A stretch of DNA of 64,000 bases. It comes from Tetrastigma voinierianum (Eukaryota; Streptophyta; Magnoliopsida; Vitales; Vitaceae). Position 1 is the stretch's first letter. Each line of letters starts with the position of its first letter. The stretch lies in the NCBI GenBank assembly GCA_016808115.1, contig JAEQBH010009436.1, positions 1 through 64,000 on the forward strand, written 5' to 3'. Shown one piece after another: positions 48,765 through 60,765 of the stretch. Both the position numbers and the translations under genes were made by a program. The notes under the pieces were generated by a model. The model saw only the letters and a list, made by a program, of their open reading frames with translations, did no database searches and was not told where the DNA came from.

Positions 48765-49124
48765 TAAGGCCCTGTTTAGTAGGTAGAAAATTTTCTGTTT
48801 TCTCTATTCAAACTTTTCGAAAACAAGGAAAATGAGTTTAGTTACGAGAATAAGATGAAAACAAATTTTGAAAACAAAGAAAATGAATTCACTATTTTCA
48901 ACATTTATATACGAACTCGAAAAACAAGAAAGCCGTTTTCCTTGTTTTCTAATTAAATCTTAAACCAAATTCAACCAACATTAAAATGAAACGATTTTCA
49001 ACCAAATTCAAGTAATGAAATGTATTTTCCGAAAAATGAAACTAAAAGATTAAATACATCGGTGTACCTCATATTCCGAATTTTTGGATAGAGTTGAAAA
49101 TTTTCGTGAACTAAACGGGGCCTA
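48765..49124. mobile_element. hAT-type MITE
   Basis: Ends TAAGGCCCTGTTTAGT and CTAAACGGGGCCTAA are inverted copies, followed inward by GAAAATTTTC on both sides. About 360 bp without coding content. Confidence 0.7.
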
Positions 49125-49211
49125 ATAGTCCCCAAATTGTCCATATTGACCAAGATGTTAATGCCATATTCTTTTTTCTTTTGTAATATTCCTTTTTAGT
49201 TTTTACATTGA

Positions 49212-50067
49212 AGTGGTGTTTGTTTTTTGACTTAATACTAAAAGCTATTTAGCTTTCAGTATTAAGATGTTTGTTTTTTAAAATTTTCACGACTTATTAC
49301 TGAAATTTTTTAAAAGTTCGACTGTAAAAGTGAAAATATTCCTACTGCTTCTATTTAAAAATTCATTTTCCACTAAAATGTTAAAATATCCATCGCTTGT
49401 CTAACAAGGAGAAAAGACTTTCAAGAATACACACTACTGAAGTACTTTAATAAACTTTATGCTTGGGATTCCAGGCGGTCCCATCCTCGACTTCTCTTTG
49501 CCATTTATTTTTTCAATTCCCAAACTTGTCTCATTTAAAAAATTAAACGGGGCGGGCGGAGATGAGAAAATTTCCAAACCCATCTCGTTTACATTTGATT
49601 TTTATTTTATTTTTATTTTTATTTTATTTTTTTATATTTGCTTTTTTATTTTTTATTATATTAAAATTAATATATTTCATAAAAATAAAAATATTATGAA
49701 TTTTTATAAATTATTTATTAAAAGCATTATAATAATAATAATTATTTATATTAGTATAAAATAAAATAATAAAATATTTTTTTTAAATATAATCGAGGCG
49801 GGACGGGAGTAACAATACCTGAACCCATTCCGAACCCGTATCGGATTTGAGAAAATAAACTCAAACCTACTAAAAACCCGATTACAATTAAACCAAACCC
49901 GTCTCATTAAGAGCTTGCACGCGGTAACCCTAAATAATCCGTCCCGGCCGCATCCATACTGCTATCCAACGCAAAAACAAACAATTTAATACTTAATTCT
50001 ATTAAGTACTATTCAACATTAAGTTAAAAAAAAGTTATATTCAACTAAAAGTTCTAATCAAACAGCA
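49212..50067. mobile_element. MITE interrupted by a GC-rich repeat
   Basis: Outer ends AGTGGTGTTTGTTTTTTG and CTAATCAAACAGCATT resemble the 16.4-kb MITE. Between 49455 and 49975 lies a different repeat with GGGGCGGGCGGAGATG and CGGGACGGGAG at either side of an AT-rich centre. Confidence 0.5.
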
Positions 50068-50219
50068 TTAACCAAACCCGTCTTCTTAGTCTTTTTCTAA
50101 GAAGACTACATCTAGAAATGTTCCTTGGCACAACACTTCCATCAAAACAGGAACATGAAAACAATATTGAGAGGAACAATTATGTAAACAACAAAAGAAT
50201 GAAAGAAAATCTTTGATAT

Positions 50220-51250
50220 TGATGGTGTTTTTTCAATCGAAATTAGGTCAGATCCGTTGAACAAATTGCCGGGTCGGGTCCGCTTAACTTCGTGATGTCG
50301 GGCCCTCCGCAAAAAATAGCAAAATGCGCGATTTAAGGATCGCTCAAGGCCTCTCGACGCCGTTATGCTTCCGCTTTAAAGCAAGAGAAGATCAACCGCT
50401 TAGGGAATGAATTTTTGCGCGTATCTTTCACCGATGGGACCTCGACACGAGAACGCGATCACGTATAACTTTTCTCATTTACGACGATACGATATCGCGA
50501 GCATTTTCTTCTTTATCGTTAATCGATTAATAATGGATAATTGATAAGCAATTATTAGGAAATATCCTACTTCCCTAATTAGTGAATATTTAATTAAGAA
50601 AATCGGATATTTTTCTTTAATACCATTCTTTCTTTGGATCGATTATATTACTAACCTGGCTGTAAATTGAGCTCGCTTAGCGTGTTTAGGGGGTATCATC
50701 AAGGCCGAGCAAACGTATTGGACCTCAAGTCTTAATCTCCTCTTGCTCTTTACATTCAGCTTATAATAGGCCTACACGCCTATTATTTTGAACCCCATAA
50801 GATACTATATAAATATTTCCATCATTCTATTTATCTATCAATTAAAGATATAAAAAGGATTGGTTAGGTAAGTTGGACAACATCTTACCTTTCATGCTTT
50901 TATGAGGGCATTGAAAAGCTTTAGAAACTTTCGACATCTATTATTTGATAGAAGTCTCATCAGCCTTTCATGCTTTCATGCTTTATATGGTTGAGGGATC
51001 CGAACACTCGTTGCTAGTTGGTCAGTTACCCTATCAAAATTCCTTCACGTCTTTCAAATGATGTTCGATTTCACTATAAGCCGATGGACGATTCATTAAC
51101 CTTGTTGTCACATTAGTTGGCTATGTTCGCTTAGCAATGGTTCCGTCTGGGGACCTTTCAGTCATTTTCTCGATCCATTGGTTAACGGTGGACATTATTC
51201 GTGCCCATTACAGGCATCTAAGTTCAAACTAACTTAAAGTCTCTTAGTCC
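50220..51250. repeat. Possible solo LTR of a large gypsy element
   Basis: A 1-kb block with higher GC than its flanks, no reading frame, a TATAAATATT element at 50810 and, near 51145, CCGTCTGGGGACCTTTC, which resembles the primer region of Ogre/Tat elements. No paired LTR is seen. Confidence 0.35.
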
Positions 51251-52914
51251 CGATTGAGATAATATTTTATTTCTTTGCTTTATTTCATAAGATTAAAATT
51301 ATAATTTGCATATGAGAAGTTTTATTTATTATAAAATAATATCCTACTTATTTAAGCTTTACCTTCTTTAAAAAATTGGTATCAATTTTTGTAGAAAAAA
51401 GACTTTTTTTTTTTTTTTTTAAATTTTCCTAAAGCCAATGGACAAACAAAAGAACTTTGAATAAAATATGATCATTCATTCATCTTGGTCACGTGGGGTG
51501 GTAGATACAGAGCCCCCTCTCCCAAATACAAGGCAACAATTCCTCTCAAAAGGTTGGTTGGGTAAGCACGTGACTTGGAGAACTGGTGGGCATATGGCTC
51601 TTCCTATTTGTAATCCCATTGCACAATAAACAAATAGGGTATCCTACATTCAAATTGTCTGAACATTAGTTTATGTTTGGTTCCCAGGAAAATGTTAGAA
51701 AAAGAAAATTAAAAGGAAAAATGAAAGGAAAGAAAAAGGTAAGGAAATGAATATAAATTTTTTCTCATGAATCTATTTTGTATTTTTTTTTTCGACTTCA
51801 TTTTTTGTTTTTATCAATATGATATAGGTAGATTTATTTTGTATATTAAAGTTTTGATACCATTTGCTATTATATTATAAGAGCAAATATAGAAAACAAG
51901 TTAATTAAAAGTTATTTTTTTTGAAGAGAAAAATAATTTTATTAATTCAAACCAACAATACATCGGTAAAAACATAGAATCAAAATCGTGTTAATATCGT
52001 AATGAATCGGTTTAAAACTTATATATTTGATAGTTGAGGTTACACATTTAATATTACTATTATGACTATAATACCTATGATTTTAGCTTTGTAGCATATT
52101 GATGACTATTGATTCGATTTCTAGTTGTTGATCGAATATATTTTGCTCGTTTGAATTGCACTTACATAACTAAATTATGGGGTCTAGCCCATAAATGTTG
52201 CTGCAGTTAGATGAGGAGAAGAATTCACCACCTCGACCCTATGTCAAGGATGCCATGTTTTGTGGATGAGAATTGCCCATTGTTTTGGCCAATGAAATTG
52301 GTTTCCATTTCAACCAATGAAATCCATCCGAGGATCAAACCTTTGCCTAAAAATAGGTTTCGAGAAACATAATCAAGTGGGAATTTTAGGAGATTAGAAA
52401 GAGTTTCAGAGATCATTTTTTCAATCACAGAGAGTTGAAATGATAGGTGTAAAACAGTCGGGGTTATCACACCGAGGAGAGTGGTGAGAAACATAGTACT
52501 CTACATAGAGAGTACTGAGAGATAAAACCGAGAAGATTGTGAGCATATCCTGGGAGTGTGACATCTTGTGCCGATTTTATCTCATAGTGGATTATTTTAT
52601 CCAATTTGCCTCATGGAGGTTTCCCTTATCCTGAGGGTTTTACAACGTTATATCGGGTGTCATTATTATATTTCCTTCTTATTATTTGAAGATTGACTTA
52701 GCCATTTAGCTGCACTTTTATTTTTCGAAGGTTGGCATAGCCATCAAATTGCTGTTTTATCATATGGATTGACCTTGCCTTTCAATTGCTAACATTTACA
52801 GTGGATTGACAAAGCCACCCAAATATTACTTGTTGTAATATTCACAGGTCACTCACAATCCCAACATAAACGCCACATCACGACGACAAATAAACGTCAT
52901 ATCCAAGCACTACA
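51251..52914. other. Gene-free region with LTR-like remnants
   Basis: 52540-52870 has the GTGGAT/TTTCCCTTATCCTGAGGG style of a copia LTR end. No domain-coding sequence or second LTR was found. Confidence 0.4.
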
Positions 52915-53020
52915 CAATGTACCAAGACGACGATAAGACACGCCGCACTAAAACAACGATAACACACGCCACACTAAGACGACGACAACACACGTCATAC
53001 AAAGACGAACACAAAATCAC
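52915..53020. repeat. 26-bp minisatellite
   Basis: About four imperfect units of the form AAGACGACGAcAAcACACG, the clearest at 52921, 52947 and 52973. Confidence 0.7.
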
Positions 53021-53838
53021 GAAAAAACAAATGAAACCTTAGATTTGTGTGGAATAACCACTTTATTAAAGAAAAAAAATGATAGAAAGAGATATAGTGG
53101 TGCTTGCAGGTTAAGAATGACTAAAAAATCATCTCTCCTTATTTAAGAAAAAGAGGTTAATTGAGAGAAAAAAAGAATAGGATTTAAAAAAATAATTAGT
53201 TAAAAGTTACTTTAGAAATCATGATCTTGTCGCTACTCTATAAGGTAAATAGAATGAATCCTCTTTACTTCACTGGACTTATTGCTTGAACTTACGTCTC
53301 CATATCTCTTTCTTATAACTCTCTTACTTAGAACCTAAAACATTTTTAAAGATATTTTAACTTTACTTTTGTCATATAAAATATAATTAATATCATATAT
53401 AAACTTTAGATGTATTTTATATAGTATTCCTTTAAAAAAGAATAAGTATATTTTTTAAGTAGAAATTTGATATACGTTTCCAATAAAAGCATTCTTGAAA
53501 GTTGAAATCTATTCTTAAGAATATATATGTTTCAATATAATAAATACTTCGAGAACTTTTGCATTATAAGTATATAGTTACGTGATGAAGAATAATTTGA
53601 GAAACTATTTGAGGTAATTATAAGAGGATCGAGAAATCCATTCTTGAAAATTAATATTATTAAGTGTAGTTCTCAATTATTTTCAACAATAAAATTATTA
53701 AGAAATAAAACCATTTATTAATGTAAAAATTATGTCAACAGTATAGTGATCTTGCTTGAGGAAGCAAAATCTTAGTGAAATTTTTAGGACAAGAATTTTT
53801 TCTCTTGCAATGTCTTGGAACCCTCCAATCATAACACC

Positions 53839-54569
53839 CTAGGCCCCCATTTACGGTGGATTGGACTGCATTTAGAGAAATTGATCGGTCTGGCATAATA
53901 TTGTTGTTGGTGAAGAGAGAGAGGTGAAGAGTGGATTGGTAGAATCAGTTTAGTTTAAAAAACGATGTTAGAGCAGTTGAATAAGTTAATAGTATAGGTT
54001 GAAAAACGAGTTTATATCGAGTTGTTTAATAATTATCGTATTTACGCTAAGGTTCTGCTGGCTTTACGAGGAGAACTGCTAGTTAATTCATAAATGCACA
54101 ATAATTAATATCTAATTACTAAGAAAAAATCGACATATTAAAAATATGACATATTTATCACTAATTTACATAAAAAAATTGTTCACATCTCTATTAATAA
54201 ACTAATAGTAATATTTATTTAATTATACAAGGTTAATATTTTTGCAAATTAACAACTTAAGAAATTTGTATATTTTAAAATTTTAAAATGACTAATATTT
54301 TTTTTGTAAATGATGTTTTAATTCTTCAATAGTAGTATACCTTATTTCTAATAAGTTAACTTACCTTATAAATCTAAGTTATTAATAAAAAAATACTCAA
54401 TAATAAATTGTATCAACGTTCTTATTAATAATTTTACATAATTAAATAACTATCAATTAAATTTTATTAAACATATTTATACAAAAACTAATATAATCAA
54501 CTGCTCGAATCAACTAACAACAAATAGTTAAACTATTAGCTATTCGCTATTTACCAAACATGGTCCTAG
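53839..54569. mobile_element. Possible MITE
   Basis: Starts CTAGGCCCCCATTTACGG and ends TTTACCAAACATGGTCCTAG, weakly inverted. Inside is AT-rich and non-coding. Confidence 0.4.
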
Positions 54570-55554
54570 CATATGCTTCCATTGGAACTCTAAAATACGT
54601 AATCATTAGGCTATACCCCCACATTCATTATTTTTTGCCCCCTGTGACTATAATAAATGTTGGCTATGTATTGGATTGAAAATTAATCTAGTCAAAGGGT
54701 TTGATAGTGATCTTATAAAGTCAGTTGCAATTCCTTGATCAGTAAGTAATCGTCTAGTAAAATCACATCTCAAATCTCTATCTTCCCTATCATAATTAGA
54801 TGATGACAAAAATAATTTAATTAAAAAGATAAAAAACCCTTGTAAAAAATGGGAAAAAAGATTCAAGTTCAGTACTTAAGAAACCTTGTAAAATTCGTCA
54901 AGTGGGACAAGGAAGCAACAACACTCCAAACTATGTGGCTGATCTTTCAAAGATATTTAAGGGGTTTTGAATTTCATTGTCCTTTGATGAACAGATGTAA
55001 AGAATTTAAATGAGATCATGTCTTTACATGTGATACTTGTTTGCTGCCAAACTAAGCTGGTGGAGATGTAATGCTCATTGCCTCTTCAGCTCCTAACTTT
55101 CTCACCAGCCATTCTTCTTATGGTTTTGAGTTTGACTTTTTGACCATTTATTGGCATGGTTACTATAGCTGGGCTGGACTCCACCAAACTTTATGATCTA
55201 ATATGGGGAAATGTCCATATCATTGAGCCCATTTCTTGAAAAGGGAAGTTTGAAATTTGGACTCTTTGGGCTTCATCTTTGAATCTTTCTTAGGGTTTGA
55301 ACCTAAGACCATAACATATCATATTTCTTACAAGACAATGTATGATCAAGTGGCGATGGGAAAATCATGATGTTAGAGAACTCTGTTTGATTCCCATATT
55401 ACTTGTGTGTTTGGACCACCTCTCATAGAATCATATCAGCATCTTTGGAGCAGGCCCATGTAGCTTTCTGCTTTCTTTCAACACTGTCATCATCATCACA
55501 GGCTTAGTCTTTTTCATTTATATTGCCACTAAAGGTTAATCTACATTGCCAATA
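54570..55554. other. Intergenic, no gene recognised
   Basis: Ordinary composition, no frame with recognisable protein on either strand. Confidence 0.5.
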
Positions 55555-55717
55555 AGACTTAGCTAGGCTCAAGTGGTTAAGAGTTCGGACGGATATAAAA
55601 AGGAGAGAAGAAGTCTAGGATTTGAGTCTCAGTGAAGATAAATTTGTGAATGAACAAATTACTATGATGTAATATAATACAAAGTGAATAGATGTCAAAA
55701 AAAAAAAAAAAAAAAAA
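55555..55717 (+). repeat. SINE copy with 23-base A tail
   Basis: CTAGGCTCAAGTGGTTAAG (A box), GGATTTGAGTCTC (B box) and the family end GTGAATAGATGTC plus A run. Confidence 0.75.
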
Positions 55718-57766
55718 ATTTCATCTCCATTTGTTTCTTACCTTTAATTGATATGGGCATAAGCATTTCTTGAGCCCGGCCTACTGTTTTCATCAAATGG
55801 AGGCTTCTTTTGCAACAATATGATTTCTCAAAGAAAAACAAATTTGAATTACTTTCAAAGAGGTCCAACAATCCCAAGTTGATTGTTTTACATACAAGTT
55901 TTCTGTCTCTAAGTTTTGAAGGAAATTGCCATTTGAGGCTTGGGTCAAGTAATAAAGGGAATGGGTGTATGGGAGGTTTAAGTTGAGTCTTTAGAGTATT
56001 ACAATGGAATGTAAAGTAAATAGATATCAAATAATAAGGTTTGAAGGAAATTGAGAAGACCATAATTAATCAAAGTTTTCACAAGATAAAAATCCTAACC
56101 TTTTATTTTCACAAAAAAAACCCTTCTAGAAACTGCTCCTTCAAACCAGCCTCTGTTTCACCATGGACCAGAAGATAGGTAGAATGTATACAACAAAAAG
56201 ATGTTACAGATGAAGTATCAAACATGTCAACTAAGGAAATTTTTTTTGATCCTACAGATTCTCACTGTTGAACGAGAAGGCAATTGACCACCTGAAAAAA
56301 GACAAGAGAGTGAAATGAGCAGAGATTCTCTTGACTGCATTTAGAAAATATATAAAATCCCAATAATTGACTTGTTCAAAATCTTCTTTATCACGTCCTT
56401 AACTTCTTATAACCAACTAATTAGTGAAACTGTGATGTCTTGTCTATGATTTTAAATCATGACATATGTACTTATGTCAAACATGAATTTATTTTATAAT
56501 ATGAAGCATATGATAACCACACAAGTGCATTTTCAAGCACTTTATAACTTCTAAAATTAAAACTCTTTTTGTGGTGGAAACTCATACTTAATTAACTTTA
56601 CACATTGTTAGCCTAAAACCTGTTACTAATGGTTTTATTGAGCACATATATGCATATAAACATTACAATGAGAAACCTTGGGAAGCAATTTAAACTAGTT
56701 GAGACCTTAATAGCATGATTGTATGATCATTCATGGGTGTGAATTTGGCACTCACATGCCAATTGTATGCTCTTTGCACAATTTCGCCTCGAGGTAGAGA
56801 TTCATGGGTGAATCCATTCCACCTTACCATGGTAATCAAAGGGGATATCTACACTTCATACCAAAGGTGAGTTATTAATTCTGGTTTAAGAGGGCCTAAA
56901 GGTCGTGTGTTATCAGTTGGAGACATCTCGTAGGGATGACAACGGTTTTGGTTCCCCCAACTATTCTTGTAGGAGTCTCTCTCTTAGATAACTTAGGTTT
57001 CCCTGTACTTAGTAAGGTTTAATCGGTGTGTTGGGTGTTTAGGCAACACACCTTTGACCCATCATGCCAAGGGATTGTTTTTTGCAGGGAAAATATGAAA
57101 GAGTCTAGGTTCGAATCTATATGGACTCCTCTAAAAACCGCTTTAATATTTATCATCCACCTATAATTTATGCTTCATCTAAATCTAAAAAGAGGCGCCC
57201 AGGCTAAGTTTGGAGGACAAATAAATGCTGATCTTTCTGGCAAACAACCAATCACATCCTAAACCCCCCTTTGATCCTCTCATGGTGTGGTTTTGGTGAA
57301 ACCAAAGCCCAAAATGGTTTTAATTAATTATTTTCAACGACCAAAATCATCAACAAACTCTCAAAATTGCAACCTTTGATTATATCGTGAATAGTAAGAC
57401 ATTAAAAATTGACACGTGAAAACATTTGATTGATGATTATATATTAGTCAAACCGATTCCTAATGAATTTCTATTAACTCTTCTATAGTTGTGCCAAGTA
57501 AAGAAAGATATATGTATATAAATCTTAAATTAATAATAGATGAACTCAGGATTTATAGTACTTAGAATTATGGGCGTCCATGTGCTTCTTTTACAATTCT
57601 TTTTTCTTTTATCCCTACCAATTGGTAACTATAGCCATGTCTCAAGAGAAGCATTCTGTTTTGTTTTCACTGCACATGTATATCTACCAAGCCTAAAATG
57701 GCTTTAATGGTTTATATACAGCACAACTGCTAATTGCATGTGCTATTAAAAAATGGCTATAGCTTG
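55718..57766. other. Downstream flank of ALMT, no gene recognised
   Basis: Contains a SINE tail remnant (55970-56030) and the 3' side of the ALMT gene. No second gene could be supported. Confidence 0.5.
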
Positions 57767-60589
57767 CTATTTGGAGTCAAAATTCGCGTCGTTTCCAAGT
57801 TCTTCCACCTTCTTTGCTAATACTTCGACCTGTCCAACCATGTCCATCAGCATGAATACAAGGCTTGCAATTGCTAGACCTTCATCATTCTTCAGTTCTC
57901 CTAGCTTTGAGGGAGACACCAAAAGGTTTAGCTCTTCACTCTTTGTCTCCAACTTGGTCACAATCAGGAAGCCCGCCCTGCATTTTCTCATTGTTTTGAT
58001 GCTGTCTCCAAGCTCCCTCATAGACGATGCTAGTGTAGAACCGAGCTCTTCGCATTGTCCTCTTATCGATTGTTTCAGGGTTGACGATGGCTGGCGAGAA
58101 ATTTAAATGATTGTTAAGAAGCATGATACTTGTATTGAACCCAAATCCTACAAATTTGTGTATACAAAGGCCCTTGGTGTTTTGTCGTATTTCCAACTTG
58201 GCCCTTAAAATATTTTTTGGGTCTAGTACTACCCATAACGTTTATTCTATAACTCAAATATGCACTTACCATCAACTGAGTAAACATATGAGCAAACGGA
58301 CGTCTAACACTCCTGACGTGTCACCCACATATGACATAATTTATTGATGAGTCACCCACACATGAGATAATTTGCTGTCAGATGTGAGTGATGCGTCAAC
58401 GGCGTTAGACGCTTGTTTGTCTATCTGTTCACTCCGTTTTATGAAACAAACCTTAGGAACATCATTAGATTCCAAAAAAGTTTAAGGGCCCAATTAGACA
58501 TATAACCAAACATTATGGGCATTTATATATCTTATCCCTACAAACTTGAGCTTTTAGAAAAATTAATAGTTTAACATGAAATTAGAGTTTGATTTGGTAG
58601 GAGAACATTGGTTTGTTTGCTTTTCAAAGTATGGGTATGAGCACTGGCGCACCTAGGAAAATATGGTAATAGGGGCAAAATTGAAAATTTTGCTTTCAAT
58701 GGGGACAATGTGATGAGAATGAATAACTGTTTAAACAATTTTTAACATTTACTATAGTAAAATTCCAAATTTCAGTAATGGCATTTTCCCCATTGGGCAT
58801 ATACTAAGTCCACCCTTGAGTAATCCCTTGGGCATATACTTAGTCCGCCCTTGGGTACGAGGCCATACATGAGGGAAGGTGTTACGAAACATAATACTCA
58901 TATTGAACCTAAATTATATGAGCTTAAGCTTTAACAAAAATCATGGAATCAAATAGGTGAGCATTTTAACATACTTGTCTAGGAGATTGAAGACATCCTT
59001 TCATTGAAAAGATGGTGACAGCCACATCCCTAAGTGCGTTTCCAATGTCTAAGTACTTATCCCACGGGTGGGAGAACCCGAATTTTCCGTGCCATGGTTC
59101 CCATCGCGCAAATTTTTCCTGAAATGTGCCAAACATATTTTAAGCCTTTTGTTCTCTTTCCCTCTTTATGCTCCAAGAAAATATGGAAAATTGTTAATAA
59201 TTAAGGGGTCAAAGAAAAAGACATATATACCAGCATATCATCCTTGGCATTTGAATACAACACAGATTTGCAGCCACTGAAATTGAATCCAGCGGTTTGG
59301 TTTTCCTTTTCTTCACTCAGCTTAAAGTACTCCTCCAAACACCCTGCAATAAATGGAATTCCATTAGTTGTTCCCAATTTCCATGAAATGAGAAAAAGGA
59401 TTGATCAAGCTTAACTTTGAAGCCTTATTATATATTATTACCATCAATGGAGCTAGCAAGAACTTCAAATCTTGAGGCCACAGAGTTGTGAAGTTCATCA
59501 CTAGCCCACATGGGATGGATGAATAAGTTTGTGAAGATGCAGACACCAAAGCCCATCCCTATCGTCATGAGCCGCTCACGGGCTAATTGTACGATGGTTT
59601 CTCCTCGTAAACCAGACACGGCGACTAGATTGAACGTGAGGATGAAGATCATGACTCCATAGTCGTATGTCTTCTTAATGCTTGTGAGTAATCGGACATA
59701 GGTTGCAACAGCTCCTGAAAATGGTTCATGATGAGTAATATGAACACATACTAAATCCCAGATATAACAATGTTTTTTCAGTATAGGAATCCTGGATATT
59801 TCATGACTAGTTCCTTTTCATGCCCAAAAACCGATTCCTTTCGATAAAAAATAGACAATATTTATATGATTAGGTACGATCATTACATCTTAGTGGGCCA
59901 ATTTTTAATAGATTGATAATTTTGATATTCTATTTACATTATATTGTCATCGCCAACAAATTTAGCAAGAACAATAAAATTGGAAAAGTTCCTGAGTTGG
60001 AGAAAATAGAGAAAGGTATTGATAAGGTCATTGGAGATAAGCTCAAAGTTGTTAATGAAATGGCCTCATACTTACCACATACAAATACAGCAACAGCAAC
60101 ACCAATGGCGTGACCCATTCCACCAGCCTCTTTAGCTAAAAAAGCTGTTGCTAGTCCAAAACCCCCACCTAAAGTAGTACCAATTCCGCGGTTTACGCCC
60201 TTACAAAGCGTAGCACCTAACAGACAGACAGAGAGACATAGTATGAGGATATCTTAAAATTTACTAACATGGAAAAACAAGGCAAGACCATGCTAGCGTC
60301 GGGACGAACCTGCGAAGAACTCGTAGACAACTACAACAGTCATGATAGCCCACATGGCATTATCCCCAACTTGATCATACAGTGGCTTGATGAGATAGAG
60401 GAGAGAAACCAGAACAAGGGATACTCCAACTTTGATGCCATGAATAACTTTTTTGGCGTCATAAGGAGCTTTTTCTCCAAGAAAAGAAGAGATAGATGGA
60501 AAAGAAATCCGGGGTTTCTTCTTCTCCTCCTGAGGAGGAACCACCACCCCGTCCCCATCTGGAATAGAAACAATGGTGGAGGAGTTCAT
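57767..60589 (-). CDS. ALMT: Aluminium-activated malate transporter family (ALMT) anion channel, intact
   Basis: Six exons in gene order: 60589-60310, 60216-60076, 59714-59442, 59343-59231, 59118-58975, 58090-57767. All introns are GT-AG and the 1275 nt stay in phase, giving 424 residues. Six hydrophobic segments form the channel: KVGVSLVLVSLLYLI (from about 53), NAMWAIMTVVVVYEF, GTTLGGGFGLATAF, IGVAVAVFVC, GVMIFILTFNLVAVSG and TIGMGFGVCIFTNLF. The cytosolic part has the family's WEP motif (ARWEPWHGKF, W275-P277) and a helical tail (LVSPSKLGELKNDEGLAIAS). ALMT proteins pass malate and other anions across the plasma membrane or tonoplast; the N-terminus and length point to the clade of ALMT1/2/8/10, but substrate and location cannot be read from sequence. 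Its fifth intron holds a TRIM with nested insertions. Confidence 0.95.
58112..58935 (+). mobile_element. TRIM element, copy f, with two nested insertions (ALMT intron 5)
   Basis: First terminal repeat starts at 58112 and is cut at 58155; it resumes at 58537 (ACTTGAGCTTTTAG). Internal sequence (ATTAGAGTTTGATTTGGTAG) is cut again near 58640 and resumes about 58855 with TACGAGGCCATACATGAGGG. The second terminal repeat, from about 58882 to 58935, is truncated. Confidence 0.7.
58156..58536. mobile_element. Mutator-like MITE nested in TRIM copy f
   Basis: About 380 bp. CCTACAAA flanks both sides (58148-58155 and 58537-58544), an 8-9 bp target duplication. Imperfect inverted ends of about 60 bp share GGCCCTTAAA/TTTAAGGGCC followed by TTTTTTGG. 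Confidence 0.65.
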
Positions 60590-60665
60590 TGACGCTTTCT
60601 TTGCTATTTTCCTTTATCAAATGAAGTCCACTTTCTTTTTGAGAAGTTCATATGGTGGTAAGGCA

Positions 60666-60675
60666 TTTATATATA
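60666..60675 (-). promoter_or_regulatory. TATA box of ALMT
   Basis: Minus strand TATATATAA, 80 bases upstream of the start codon at 60589. This fits a leader of about 50 bases. Confidence 0.6.
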
Positions 60676-60692
60676 CAAAGCCAAGCTGTGAG

Positions 60693-60765
60693 ATGTAGAA
60701 AGTGGGGGGCCAGGTAATGGTTAGGTTATTGCAAACAAGTAGAAAGTGGGGGGCCAGGCAATTGC
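60693..60765. repeat. Tandem duplication in the ALMT promoter
   Basis: GTAGAAAGTGGGGGGCCAGG occurs twice with a 43-base period, just upstream of the TATA box. Confidence 0.75.

Noticed and set aside
56110..56300. Possible terminal exon on the minus strand (AG before GTGGTCAATTGCC, early stop)
   Set aside because: No other exon of such a gene could be found and the coded peptide is only nine residues.
57753..58106. Plus-strand open frame of 117 codons
   Set aside because: Antisense of the last ALMT exon; no family match of its own.
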